A model generated the notes under the pieces. It was not told the origin of the DNA and did not search any database. It was given only the letters and a program-made list of their open reading frames with translations. From IMG/VR virus record IMGVR_UViG_3300049845_000151, positions 1-21,895 of that record: a stretch of 21,895 nucleotides of DNA, one strand, 5' to 3'. Shown one piece after another: positions 1 to 5,467 of the stretch (its first letter is position 1; each line of letters opens with the position of its first letter). The stretch is from a virus. A program made the position numbers and the translations under genes.

Positions 1-1
1 T

Positions 2-292
2 GCGGCTGGAACTACTGCCCCAGCTAACCCGGGGGGTGGCGGTGGTGGGGGAGGGGGGACAAACAGTGGTGCGGCAGGTATTAACTCTGGTGCTGGTGCT
101 GATGGCGTGGTTATCATCGCCTACAAGAAAGATGGTTCAGACAATATCTCTACCTCAACAGGAGGAACGATTACGTCTGACGCAACCTACTGGATTCACA
201 CGTTCACGACTAGTGGAACGCTTGGATTAACTTTATCAGGTGGCGGTGGGGGTTCATCACCTGCCAGACCAACATTCCTTTGGTTTGATTAA
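2..292 (+). CDS. C-terminus of glycine-rich phage tail fibre or structural protein (5' partial)
   Basis: The reading frame is open from the left edge of the window, so only about the last 96 residues are seen. It begins with a run of nine glycines, continues through an Asn/Gly/Ala-rich stretch, then DGVVIIAYKKDGS and a beta-rich segment (GGTITSDATYWIHTFTTSGT), and ends in a second glycine run followed by PTFLWFD. Glycine runs followed by a VVII-Y strand and an IHTF-TSGTF-like strand are typical of the glycine-rich domain found at the ends of phage tail fibres and some adhesins. The next gene starts one base after the stop, so the two are probably co-transcribed. Receptor or host-surface contact is inferred from family and position only; the N-terminal anchoring part is outside the window. 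Confidence 0.7.
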   Translation, partial: AAGTTAPANPGGGGGGGGGTNSGAAGINSGAGADGVVIIAYKKDGSDNISTSTGGTITSDATYWIHTFTTSGTLGLTLSGGGGGSSPARPTFLWFD

Positions 293-293
293 T

Positions 294-914
294 ATGAAAA
301 AAGTATTTTACTTAGTAGTCATTATCATTCTCGGTGTTGTTGGATATTTAACAACCAACAATGTTCTCGGTGACTATCAAACGGGCTATGCTGATACACT
401 CCCACACGGAGGAAACGAAACAACTCAATTCTCTGACGGAACCCTATTTACGGGGACAGTTACAGGTATCACCGTGGCCATTTCAGGAACTGCTGTGGTT
501 AAGCCGTATGTTTATCGGTGCGATGATTTTAACATATTTCAAACCAACAACACTGCTGTGGATTATGCAGAGCCGACCCTTGTAACCTTTGATATTCCTG
601 ACATGGAACTCAACAACCAGTGCTGGCAACGAATTGGTATTGAAATCGTAAGTGGAAGTATAACAGTGTATGGAAACGCGACTAATGCTTATGGAGTTGA
701 TACACCAACTCCAGGGCAATATGCGACTTCGGTTGGGTATTGTGCGTGGCCAGGCAGACCTGCTGGTGCTTGGGGGCCGTGTAACACAATCAAAGATTGG
801 TATTTTGTTATGAATGGATTAGGAGAACCGCCAGAGGTGCCCGTTGTTACTGCTTCAATGACTGTCAACAGTGGAAGTTTAAGAATTAACAACGGGAGCG
901 TTATCATTAAGTAG
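294..914 (+). CDS. Exported or virion-associated protein of unknown function
   Basis: This encodes 206 residues. The ATG at 294 was chosen because it gives a clean signal-anchor (MKKVFYLVVIIILGVVGYL); the frame extends upstream only through the glycine-rich fibre gene. After the hydrophobic N-terminus the protein is Thr/Val/Gly-rich and beta-like, with four cysteines after the leader (YRCDD, NNQCW, GYCAW, GPCNT) that could form two disulfides, fitting a protein outside the cytoplasm. The C-terminus is a short beta repeat (TVNSGSLRINNGSVIIK). It sits between a tail-fibre end and the lysis-like cassette. I do not recognise the family; a cell-surface (exclusion) protein or a minor virion protein are both possible. 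Confidence 0.65.
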   Translation: MKKVFYLVVIIILGVVGYLTTNNVLGDYQTGYADTLPHGGNETTQFSDGTLFTGTVTGITVAISGTAVVKPYVYRCDDFNIFQTNNTAVDYAEPTLVTFDIPDMELNNQCWQRIGIEIVSGSITVYGNATNAYGVDTPTPGQYATSVGYCAWPGRPAGAWGPCNTIKDWYFVMNGLGEPPEVPVVTASMTVNSGSLRINNGSVIIK

Positions 915-916
915 GT

Positions 917-1228
917 ATGACCGAAAAACCGTTCACAAATCGAGAGATAGAACTGATGCTCAACAGCATCGACACAAAACTTGCTGGTATACTCGACCAT
1001 GTTAAGGAAACCAACGGGCGTGTTCACAAACTAGAGATTATCACTGCACAACTTGAAAAAGAAATGGATGAGCGTGACAGCAATCTTGAAAAGCTCATTC
1101 TCCAAAAAGAGTCTTACCTCAAACAGTGGGTGCTCAAGGCACTCATTATTGTTTCGCTTGCAGGTTCATTTGTTTGGATAAAGGAAAGCAGGGATGCTCT
1201 GCTTCATATACTTAAAGCGTTTGTATGA
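917..1228 (+). CDS. Coiled-coil protein with C-terminal membrane segment, holin/XhlA-like
   Basis: The product has 103 residues. Residues 8-70 are a charged helix with heptad-like spacing (IDTKLAGILDHVKETNGRVHKLEIITAQLEKEMDERDSN region), followed by one hydrophobic segment (WVLKALIIVSLAGSFVWI, about residues 74-91) and a short tail. This layout, a cytosolic coiled coil then one C-terminal membrane helix, resembles haemolysin XhlA-type phage proteins that sit beside endolysins. The gene ends in an ATGA overlap with the large peptidase gene at 1225, which supports a lysis-cassette role. Family assignment rests on architecture, not on a diagnostic motif. Confidence 0.6.
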   Translation: MTEKPFTNREIELMLNSIDTKLAGILDHVKETNGRVHKLEIITAQLEKEMDERDSNLEKLILQKESYLKQWVLKALIIVSLAGSFVWIKESRDALLHILKAFV

Positions 1229-2418
1229 AAGACTTTGGACTCGTAGAGGAATTGCGAAGTATCACCGACTACGTCTTTGGGCAGTATCAAATGCCCATCA
1301 TTCCGTATGTCGAAGATGGAAATTGGGAGAAATGGCTTCCACAGTATGAGAACCAGACTACCAAGGTTGGAGACGAGACCTCCGGGTGCACTGTATGGGG
1401 AACGCTCAATGCTGTCGAGACTTTTATGAAAAGAGTCTACGGGCACGAACCCAACTACTCGGAACGATTCACCTATTTGAATGTCCCTATTGACCCCAAA
1501 CGAGGTGCAGACCCCCACAGAACGTGCGAGACGGTGCGAAAGTTTGGTGTCATTGATGAACGCGATATGCCTATGACGAGAACGCTCCAGGAGTATCTCT
1601 CAACCGCAGACCTCACCGAAAAGGAATACAAGAAGGGAACGAAGTGGCTCGAGAACCACGACTTCAAGCACGAGTGGCTGTGGTCATCACGACCAGCAAA
1701 CTACATCGAGGTATTGAAAGAATCACTCAAAACGTCACCAATAGGCGTGTCGGTGTCTGCATGGAACATGGTTGATGGAGTGTTTGTGTCATACGGCAAC
1801 GTGAACAACCACTGGTGTATGCTCTACAAGATAGACGATGAGGGCTATCCTTGGGTGTTCGACTCATACGACCACACCAAGAAGAAGCTCTCAAAGGACC
1901 ACAACATCAGACGAGCGAAGCGTTTTTGGATTCACAGGAAGACCTATAGCGCTATGCGCCGTCACATTGGTATACTAGAGAAGATAGTTAAAATGCTTTC
2001 TCAAAAGAAAACCCTACTCGATGTGTGCAAGGCAAACCTCGGCAACGATGCATCTCCGAAAGATGTGGCTGATGACGAGGTGGCGTGTGCAGAAACCGTC
2101 ACGACACTCCTCAGGCAGGTCTACCCTGAAGTCCCCATCATCACCGGAACGTGGACACTTTATGAGTATTTAAACAATCCTAAAAATGGCTTCAAGAAAG
2201 TCACGGAACCGAAGGCTGAAACAATCATCATCTCTCCAACTGGAAGTGGGAGGGGAGTCGGGCATACGGGGATATTCGATGAGCAGGGACTCATCATGTC
2301 CAACAACTCGTTTGGTCTGCTCCGGGGAAAGTTCACCCAAAACTACACGCTCCCTCTCTGGCAGTCACGCTACGGGGTCGCTCAGGGTATGCCAATTTTA
2401 ATGTTTGACCGTGCGTGA
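1225..2418 (+). CDS. Two-domain cysteine-peptidase-like protein (papain-like plus CHAP/NlpC-like), putative endolysin
   Basis: The product has 397 residues. The first domain (about 25-240) looks papain-like: GDETSGCTVWGTLNAVE places Cys55 in a papain-type active-site helix, NNHWCMLYKID supplies His196, and VFDSYD places Asp213 where papain-family enzymes usually have Asn. The second domain (about 262-397) has a fresh Cys288 in VACAETVTTLLRQ, His347 in VGHTGIF and Asn360/361 in MSNNSFG, the Cys-His-polar order of CHAP and NlpC/P60 amidases. The gene overlaps its upstream neighbour by ATGA and lies before a holin-like gene, so peptidoglycan degradation at lysis is the best inference. There is no signal peptide, so export would need a holin. 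It could instead be a virion-associated peptidase. Confidence 0.6.
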   Translation: MKDFGLVEELRSITDYVFGQYQMPIIPYVEDGNWEKWLPQYENQTTKVGDETSGCTVWGTLNAVETFMKRVYGHEPNYSERFTYLNVPIDPKRGADPHRTCETVRKFGVIDERDMPMTRTLQEYLSTADLTEKEYKKGTKWLENHDFKHEWLWSSRPANYIEVLKESLKTSPIGVSVSAWNMVDGVFVSYGNVNNHWCMLYKIDDEGYPWVFDSYDHTKKKLSKDHNIRRAKRFWIHRKTYSAMRRHIGILEKIVKMLSQKKTLLDVCKANLGNDASPKDVADDEVACAETVTTLLRQVYPEVPIITGTWTLYEYLNNPKNGFKKVTEPKAETIIISPTGSGRGVGHTGIFDEQGLIMSNNSFGLLRGKFTQNYTLPLWQSRYGVAQGMPILMFDRA

Positions 2419-2473
2419 CACACTCATCATTGTTGGAGTTATTAGTTTAATGGTTCTTAATTTTCTATGGTAG
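2411..2473 (+). CDS. Possible 20-residue membrane peptide
   Basis: A GTG-initiated frame runs for 20 codons between two lysis-like genes. It overlaps the end of the peptidase gene by 8 bases and the start of the holin-like gene by 7. After RDT it is almost entirely hydrophobic (LIIVGVISLMVLNFLW), long enough for one membrane span. The double overlap fits translational coupling, but no Shine-Dalgarno is seen, and a frame this short can arise by chance. It could merely carry ribosomes to the next start. Confidence 0.25.
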   Translation: MRDTLIIVGVISLMVLNFLW

Positions 2474-2649
2474 TTTCTAAAAATGGCGTTGCACTAATCG
2501 TGATGGTCATCTCACTCCTCGGGGGGGATGTATCAGAGAGCGACCTCATCACCACGCTCAGCGTTGTTGGTCAGATTGCATCAATCGCCCTCATGGCGTG
2601 GAATCAGTATGCCCGACCAAACGTGAAGAACTTTATTTTCAAGGAATAA
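2467..2649 (+). CDS. Holin-like small membrane protein
   Basis: The product has 60 residues with two hydrophobic stretches: VALIVMVISLLGG (about 8-20) and LSVVGQIASIALMAW (about 31-45), linked by the acidic turn DVSESDLITT and ending in a basic tail (NQYARPNVKNFIFKE). Small proteins with a short acidic loop, a second helix ending in AW plus a Tyr-Arg pair and a basic tail are common as holin-like genes in phages. It is the last gene before a strong terminator, directly downstream of the putative endolysin. The role is inferred from size, topology and position. Confidence 0.55.
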   Translation: MVVSKNGVALIVMVISLLGGDVSESDLITTLSVVGQIASIALMAWNQYARPNVKNFIFKE

Positions 2650-2650
2650 T

Positions 2651-2660
2651 TTGGTATACT
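2651..2660 (+). promoter_or_regulatory. Putative extended -10 promoter for a small RNA
   Basis: TTGGTATACT carries a TGn-type extended -10 with hexamer TATACT at 2655-2660, immediately after the holin-like stop codon. A poor -35 (TTTATT, 2632-2637) lies 17 bases upstream. The same TGGTATACT word also occurs inside coding sequence near 983 and 1970, so chance is possible. Confidence 0.4.
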
Positions 2661-2664
2661 AACG

Positions 2665-2726
2665 GGGAAGTGAAAGAGCACACTTCTTCATAGTTGGCAG
2701 AAAACCGCACTACTCCGCGGTTTTTT
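2665..2726 (+). ncRNA. Candidate small RNA of about 60 nt ending in a terminator
   Basis: Between the extended -10 at 2655 and the T-run at 2721 the sequence forms two hairpins: GGGAAGTG/CACTTCTT (2665-2672 with 2681-2688, two G-U pairs) and AAAACCGC/GCGGTTTT (2701-2708 with 2717-2724). It contains no frame of note. It could equally be just the 3' untranslated end of the lysis operon. Confidence 0.35.
2701..2726 (+). terminator. Rho-independent terminator after the lysis-like cassette
   Basis: Stem AAAACCGC (2701-2708) pairs with GCGGTTTT (2717-2724), loop ACTACTCC, followed by a run of six T residues from 2721. It closes the upstream operon. The symmetric A/T flanks make it potentially bidirectional. 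Confidence 0.85.
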
Positions 2727-2730
2727 GCTG

Positions 2731-2739
2731 TGTGGATAA
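2731..2739 (-). promoter_or_regulatory. DnaA-box-like 9-mer, copy 1
   Basis: TGTGGATAA is the exact complement of the consensus DnaA box TTATCCACA. It lies in the gap between the terminator at 2701-2726 and the gene at 2821. Three more exact copies are in the window, all intergenic. Confidence 0.45.
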
Positions 2740-2760
2740 CCAAGATTTCGACCAATTTGG

Positions 2761-2771
2761 TGTGGTAGGGT
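2761..2771 (+). promoter_or_regulatory. Weak candidate promoter for the membrane/lysozyme pair
   Basis: TGTGGTAGGGT has the TGn spacing of the other promoters here but a poor -10 hexamer (TAGGGT), and no convincing -35. It is listed because the genes after the terminator at 2701 need a start signal and the DnaA-like box lies 35 bases upstream of this hexamer, as at 9147/9182. Confidence 0.25.
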
Positions 2772-2820
2772 ATATGTAGCACCAATCGAATGGTGCGATT
2801 ACAAGATAAGAACAACAATC

Positions 2821-3138
2821 ATGAGAAAGTATATTCTCGCAGGAGTAGTGGTTGCTGGAGTGATTCTTGGAGGCATCGCTTACGGCTATCTCGCAAAGCC
2901 AGTTGTATATGAGAACCCAATCAAGACGATTACCAACGAAGTCATTAAGGAGGTCAATCCTATCGATGAACAAATTAAACAGCGTGAGGAGGAGCTGGAG
3001 GGTAAGTATCGCAAGATGCAGAGCCTTCAGGCACGAATTGATGTCACTAAAGCAGAGATTGAACGACTGGATGCACAGGTGAAGGCTGACCAAAAAGAAC
3101 TCGCGTCTTTTACGACAGCCACCACCTCAAAGCCCTAG
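2821..3138 (+). CDS. Membrane-anchored coiled-coil protein (spanin-like, or anchor of the downstream lysozyme domain)
   Basis: The product has 105 residues. One N-terminal membrane helix (ILAGVVVAGVILGGIAYGYL, about 5-24) is followed by a charged helix from about residue 45 to 95 that predicts as a coiled coil, ending in a Thr/Ser/Pro tail. An i-spanin has the same layout: membrane anchor then long periplasmic coiled coil. The gene overlaps an open -1 frame that leads directly into the lysozyme-like domain downstream, so the two may be one protein made by frameshifting, or by an indel in this copy. Its start is the ATG at 2821. Confidence 0.55.
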   Translation: MRKYILAGVVVAGVILGGIAYGYLAKPVVYENPIKTITNEVIKEVNPIDEQIKQREEELEGKYRKMQSLQARIDVTKAEIERLDAQVKADQKELASFTTATTSKP

Positions 3139-3146
3139 TCGAGGCA

Positions 3147-3419
3147 GTGTTCTGGGATTCGCCAGAAATGGTGGCTATCATCGAATGTGAATCAGGTTTT
3201 GTTCACTACAAAACGGATGGCACCGTCCTTCAGGGACGCGTGACCCCACGGGACACGGGTGTAGCGCAGATTAACAGAGACTACCATGAGGAGAGTGCGG
3301 AGCGTATGGGGTATGACCTAGACAGTGTCTACGGCAACCTCGGATTCGCCCGGGCGCTATTCGACACGGATGGAAAACAAGCGTGGGTGTGCAGTCGTCA
3401 GGTGGCACTTCAACGCTAA
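3147..3419 (+). CDS. Lysozyme/SLT-like muramidase domain (possibly 3' half of a frameshifted gene)
   Basis: From the only available start, GTG at 3147, it encodes 90 residues. IIECESGF carries the ES motif of SLT-type lytic transglycosylases (Glu15 the likely catalytic acid), followed by DTGVAQINRDYH, which matches the G-x-x-QIN segment of the lysozyme fold, then GNLGFARALFD and AWVCS. That order is characteristic of compact SLT-like domains that I recall from Patescibacteria and their phages. With the GTG start the first helix before ECES is truncated; the same frame is open upstream to 3090 and reads HHLKALVEAVFWDSPEMVA, a plausible helix, but has no start codon. Translation may therefore enter from the 2821 gene by a -1 shift. 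Cleavage of glycan strands during lysis or infection is inferred. Confidence 0.7.
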   Translation: MFWDSPEMVAIIECESGFVHYKTDGTVLQGRVTPRDTGVAQINRDYHEESAERMGYDLDSVYGNLGFARALFDTDGKQAWVCSRQVALQR

Positions 3420-3426
3420 CCCAACG

Positions 3427-3437
3427 TATGGTATAAT
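3427..3437 (+). promoter_or_regulatory. Strong extended -10 promoter
   Basis: TATGGTATAAT has a perfect TATAAT hexamer (3432-3437) with TG extension. The ATG of the next gene is 12 bases beyond the hexamer, so the predicted mRNA leader is only about 4-5 nt and the GGAGG at 3438-3442 would lie upstream of the transcript start. Confidence 0.7.
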
Positions 3438-3448
3438 GGAGGCATTAT

Positions 3449-3634
3449 ATGACAACGTTCCCAAAGGAGTTCGTCAACATTGAGTATGAGGTTCAGGTTC
3501 GTCTTGACCAAGCACTCAAGTCCGGCGACCAAGAAAAGGTCAGGAACTTAATGGACACAATCATTGAAATCCATGCTCAAAGCGAACAACCTGAACGAGG
3601 ACGAAACAAGGGAGAGGAACCCCGAACTGTATGA
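3449..3634 (+). CDS. Small acidic protein of unknown function
   Basis: The product has 61 residues and starts right after a strong promoter. It is helical and charged (NIEYEVQVRLDQALKSGDQ, then KVRNLMDTIIEIHAQSEQ), followed by an Arg/Glu-rich tail (PERGRNKGEEPRTV). The last 62 bases are shared in another frame with the next gene. I recognise no family. Being first in a promoter-led cluster before the SSB-like gene suggests early expression. Confidence 0.55.
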   Translation: MTTFPKEFVNIEYEVQVRLDQALKSGDQEKVRNLMDTIIEIHAQSEQPERGRNKGEEPRTV

Positions 3635-3788
3635 CAAGGCGCTCTACCGTGTCGGGATTCGGTATCTCACACACGGAGAGGTGAAGGATGAGGAATACAG
3701 CGAACTCGGTGTCCTGCAGAGGGATGTGGTTGCATGGCTCAAACGGGTGGTGAAGAAGATTGAGCATGGAATTGACGTTGATGAGTAG
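3573..3788 (+). CDS. Small acidic protein overlapping the previous gene
   Basis: The ATG at 3573 gives 71 residues (a TTG at 3564 is the alternative start). The first 62 bases overlap the preceding gene in another frame, a long overlap even for a phage. The part beyond the overlap reads as a compact alpha-helical protein (LYDKALYRVGIRYLTHGEVK, then DVVAWLKRVVKKIEHGIDVDE). No family is recognised and no Shine-Dalgarno is evident, so re-initiation from the upstream gene is likely. Confidence 0.5.
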   Translation: MLKANNLNEDETRERNPELYDKALYRVGIRYLTHGEVKDEEYSELGVLQRDVVAWLKRVVKKIEHGIDVDE

Positions 3789-3791
3789 TTC

Positions 3792-3833
3792 GGTGGGGTG
3801 AATATCGCCCCACCAATACTGCTTACCAGCAGT
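3792..3833 (+). promoter_or_regulatory. Tandem hairpins ahead of the SSB-like gene
   Basis: GGTGGGG/CCCCACC (3792-3798 with 3808-3814) is followed by ACTGCT/AGCAGT (3818-3823 with 3828-3833). An A/T-rich unpaired stretch of about 20 bases then leads to the ATG at 3855. No T-run follows, so this looks like an mRNA-leader or processing structure rather than a terminator. Confidence 0.5.
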
Positions 3834-3854
3834 TTAATATATAAGCACAACAAT

Positions 3855-4532
3855 ATGGCGATACAATCGCAGAAGCCCACCAAGGAACGAGTTCTCGTTC
3901 CACAGGGCACACACGTTGGGCGCGTGTGGAAGATTATGAACCTCGGGACACGGTTCCAAGAATACAAGGGAGTGCGAAAGGAATACCCCGACACCCTCAT
4001 CAACATCTCATGGGAGCTTCCTAACGAGATGCATGAGTTCACGTTCCGAAAGGAAGACGGAAGTGAGGAAAAGGTAACGAAGCCGATGTCCATCTCACGG
4101 GAGTTCACGCTCTCGATGGGGTCGAAGTCAAACCTCCGACCAATCGTTGAAGGGATAATCGGCACGGCGCTCTCAGACGATGAGGCGTATGGATTCGATG
4201 TTGAAACACTCCTAGGCATGGCATCGCTCGTCACCGTCACCCACCGGATGAACCACGAAGGGAAGGTGTATGCAAACCTCATCTCAACTGCACCGCTTCT
4301 CAAAGGCATGGAAGAGCCAGCAGCAGTGAATGAACCAAAGATACTCGATGTGCGAAAGATGACGAAGGAGGAGATTGATGCGCTCCCTGAGTGGTTGGGA
4401 GATAAGATGCGTGAATCAGACGAATACAAAGTTCGATTTGAGGCTCCGAGGAGTGAGAACCCACAGCGCGTAGCCCTTGACCCTGAACATGAGGCTATCC
4501 GCGACCTCGACCCAGAATCAATTCCTTTCTAG
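3855..4532 (+). CDS. Putative phage single-stranded DNA-binding protein with SSB-like C-terminal tail
   Basis: The ATG at 3855 gives 225 residues; an in-frame ATG at 3798 lies in the leader hairpins and is unlikely to be used. The middle (SREFTLSMGSKSNLRPIVEG, then GFDVETLLGMASLVTVTHR, then YANLISTAPLLKG) matches a family I know from many phages as a putative ssDNA-binding or recombination-associated protein, with the recurring pattern of a K/S-NLR segment, a LLGK-like turn and a YANI-SVSPL-KG strand. The C-terminus is acidic and ends in DLDPESIPF, closely resembling the D-D-D-IPF tip of bacterial SSB that recruits partner proteins. The next gene starts one base after the stop. The role in replication or recombination is inferred. 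Confidence 0.6.
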   Translation: MAIQSQKPTKERVLVPQGTHVGRVWKIMNLGTRFQEYKGVRKEYPDTLINISWELPNEMHEFTFRKEDGSEEKVTKPMSISREFTLSMGSKSNLRPIVEGIIGTALSDDEAYGFDVETLLGMASLVTVTHRMNHEGKVYANLISTAPLLKGMEEPAAVNEPKILDVRKMTKEEIDALPEWLGDKMRESDEYKVRFEAPRSENPQRVALDPEHEAIRDLDPESIPF

Positions 4533-4533
4533 T

Positions 4534-4848
4534 ATGAAAGAGTACCGCAACAAGAAGGGGTACGTCATCGGAACATTAAAGGACGGGAAGTTCCGCAAGA
4601 AAGTAGTCAAGGATAGGCACCTATTCAAAATCTTCGATGCCTGGGGGATAGACTCCCAGGTTGTCGAAGACCTGAAGAAAGAAAAGACCGAGGAGATACG
4701 GATTCTCGAAACCACCGAGGATGTTGTCTACTCAGTACCCCTCGAACAGTTCATCGAACACTCGGTTGAGAAGGACTTTGGAGATGGCAAGCAATTGTTT
4801 GTATCACGCAAGTTCTTCACAGCCACACCTCGACATGATACAATCTAG
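4534..4848 (+). CDS. Unknown protein coupled to the SSB-like gene
   Basis: The product has 104 residues from the ATG at 4534, one base after the preceding stop. It starts MKEYRNKKGYVIGTLKDGKF, a likely beta hairpin, followed by VVKDRHLFKIFDAWGID and an acidic helix. No catalytic motif is visible. Adjacency to the SSB-like protein suggests a DNA-metabolism accessory role, but no specific function can be claimed. A -10-like element for the downstream RNA lies within its last codons. Confidence 0.6.
   Translation: MKEYRNKKGYVIGTLKDGKFRKKVVKDRHLFKIFDAWGIDSQVVEDLKKEKTEEIRILETTEDVVYSVPLEQFIEHSVEKDFGDGKQLFVSRKFFTATPRHDTI
4836..4844 (+). promoter_or_regulatory. Possible -10 element for the hairpin RNA at 4849
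   Basis: TGATACAAT at the end of the coding sequence has hexamer TACAAT (4839-4844) with a TG extension. A start about 7 bases later would begin the transcript at the base of the first hairpin. Confidence 0.3.
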
Positions 4849-4942
4849 GTGAGGTCAGGTACGCGCGAAATACCTCCTCACTAAAAAATCCCCATGACTG
4901 CTGGAAGTTGAAAGACATCCAGTGTGTCACGGGGATTTTTTG
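4849..4942 (+). ncRNA. Two-hairpin RNA or 3' UTR structure
   Basis: Hairpin one is GTGAGG-tc-AGGTA (4849-4861) with TACCT-CCTCAC (4871-4881), loop CGCGCGAAA: 11 pairs with a two-base bulge. Hairpin two is the long terminator starting at 4883. Either a separate small RNA from the -10 at 4839 or a structured operon 3' end. Confidence 0.35.
4883..4942 (+). terminator. Long Rho-independent terminator
   Basis: AAAAATCCCC (about 4884-4893) pairs with GGGGATTTTT (4931-4940); inside, TGAC pairs with GTCA and CTGG with CCAG, separated by small internal loops, giving about 18 pairs. The 3' strand ends in a T-run and the 5' strand begins with an A-run, so it could stop transcription from either side. 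Confidence 0.85.
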
Positions 4943-4961
4943 TTATCCCCAGTTATCCACA
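4943..4961 (+). promoter_or_regulatory. DnaA-box-like 9-mers, copy 2 plus a near copy
   Basis: TTATCCACA at 4953-4961 is an exact DnaA-box consensus. TTATCCCCA at 4943-4951 is a tandem near-copy ten bases upstream. They sit immediately after a terminator and about 40 bases before the -10 of the pseudoknot RNA. Confidence 0.5.
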
Positions 4962-4990
4962 GTTACGGCGTATGTGGTGTCATCACACGA

Positions 4991-5001
4991 TATGGTATTC
5001 T
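4991..5001 (+). promoter_or_regulatory. Extended -10 promoter of the pseudoknot RNA
   Basis: TATGGTATTCT has the hexamer TATTCT at 4996-5001 with a TG extension. The 11-base word TTCTAGTGGTG that overlaps and follows it (4998-5008) recurs exactly at the second RNA unit (8891-8901). Confidence 0.55.
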
Positions 5002-5005
5002 AGTG

Positions 5006-5130
5006 GTGTATGGCATTAAACCAACAACTGAATATTGTCACAGCTAGCCAAGCCAACGGGATGCCATACACATACCTCTTGGCTGGCGTTGACAGTATTC
5101 AAAAGAGGCACGCTTAACGGCGTGTCTTTT
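5006..5130 (+). ncRNA. Candidate pseudoknotted structured RNA, previously unrecognised to me
   Basis: Three long helices are visible. Helix A: GTGTATGGCAT (5006-5016) with ATGCCATACAC (5061-5071), 11 perfect pairs. Helix B: TGAATATTGTCA (5029-5040) with TGACAGTATTCA (5090-5101), 12 pairs with one G-U. Helix C: GCTAGCCAAG (5043-5052) with CTTGGCTGGC (5078-5087), 10 pairs with one G-U. B and C stack across a 2x2 internal loop into a 22-pair hairpin, and the 3' strand of A lies in that hairpin's 25-nt loop, so A and B/C form an H-type pseudoknot. An extended -10 ends about 5 bases before it and a terminator ends it. It has no reading frame of note. Function is unknown; neighbouring DnaA-like boxes raise the possibility of replication control. 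Confidence 0.6.
5103..5130 (+). terminator. Terminator of the pseudoknot RNA
   Basis: Positions 5103-5113 pair with 5120-5130 (11 pairs, two G-U) around loop TTAACG, ending in CTTTT. The core CACGCTTAACGGCGTG (5109-5124) recurs with one extra base as CACGCTATAACGGCGTG at 9110-9126. Confidence 0.8.
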
Positions 5131-5134
5131 CGTG

Positions 5135-5330
5135 TACACACTGGGGGACATGGTGGGCGAACCTATGAGCCACCCCTGGATGCCACTTAAATCATAGGAC
5201 TCATAGACTGATGACGAGGACAGCATTCCTCGACCTATACCGAATAATGAGGTCACTGTATCGTTTCCTAGACCATTGAGCGATACACACACGGCGCACG
5301 GCACAATTGAAATCCGAAAGGAGAGTGACC
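5135..5330 (+). promoter_or_regulatory. Highly structured non-coding stretch, possible mRNA leader
   Basis: No gene is seen, but several helices are. CCTATGA (5162-5168) can pair with TCATAGG (5192-5198), or the shifted CTATGAG with CTCATAG (5201-5207), two mutually exclusive options. CGAGGA/TCCTCG forms a hairpin at 5215-5232. GTATCG (5258-5263) pairs with CGATAC (5281-5286). GGTCACT (5251-5257) pairs perfectly with AGTGACC (5324-5330), which contains a GTG preceded by AAAGGAG, so it could hide a translation start. No promoter is obvious in it. Confidence 0.35.
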
Positions 5331-5405
5331 GTGAACGCACAGTCAGATGGAAAGACACGGTGGAGAGAAAACCACAACAAACGTGTCGAGGATAAAGACA
5401 TCTAA
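5325..5405 (+). CDS. Possible 26-residue small protein
   Basis: A GTG at 5325 (or 5331) follows the good Shine-Dalgarno AAAGGAG and opens a 26-codon frame encoding a polar, basic peptide (TVNAQSDGKTRWRENHNKRV, then EDKDI). The start lies in the 3' strand of a 7-bp helix with 5251-5257. No homologue is recognised; the good ribosome-binding site is the main support. Confidence 0.3.
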   Translation: MTVNAQSDGKTRWRENHNKRVEDKDI

Positions 5406-5467
5406 CCAATGGCTTTTAGCCTCTCTGTACCTACCCGAATAATAGGAAAAGATACATCTGATAAGAC

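Noticed and set aside
240-293. Earlier start for the 294 gene at 240
   Set aside because: It would overlap the end of the glycine-rich fibre gene and put a polar stretch before a clean signal-anchor that begins at the ATG at 294.
1969-1980. TGGTATACT promoter-like words inside genes near 983 and 1970
   Set aside because: They lie inside well-supported coding sequence with no downstream gene start or terminator to match, so they are probably chance.
3798-3854. Earlier start for the SSB-like gene at 3798
   Set aside because: The extra residues would be encoded by the leader hairpins; the ATG at 3855 follows an unstructured A/T-rich stretch and gives the expected N-terminus.
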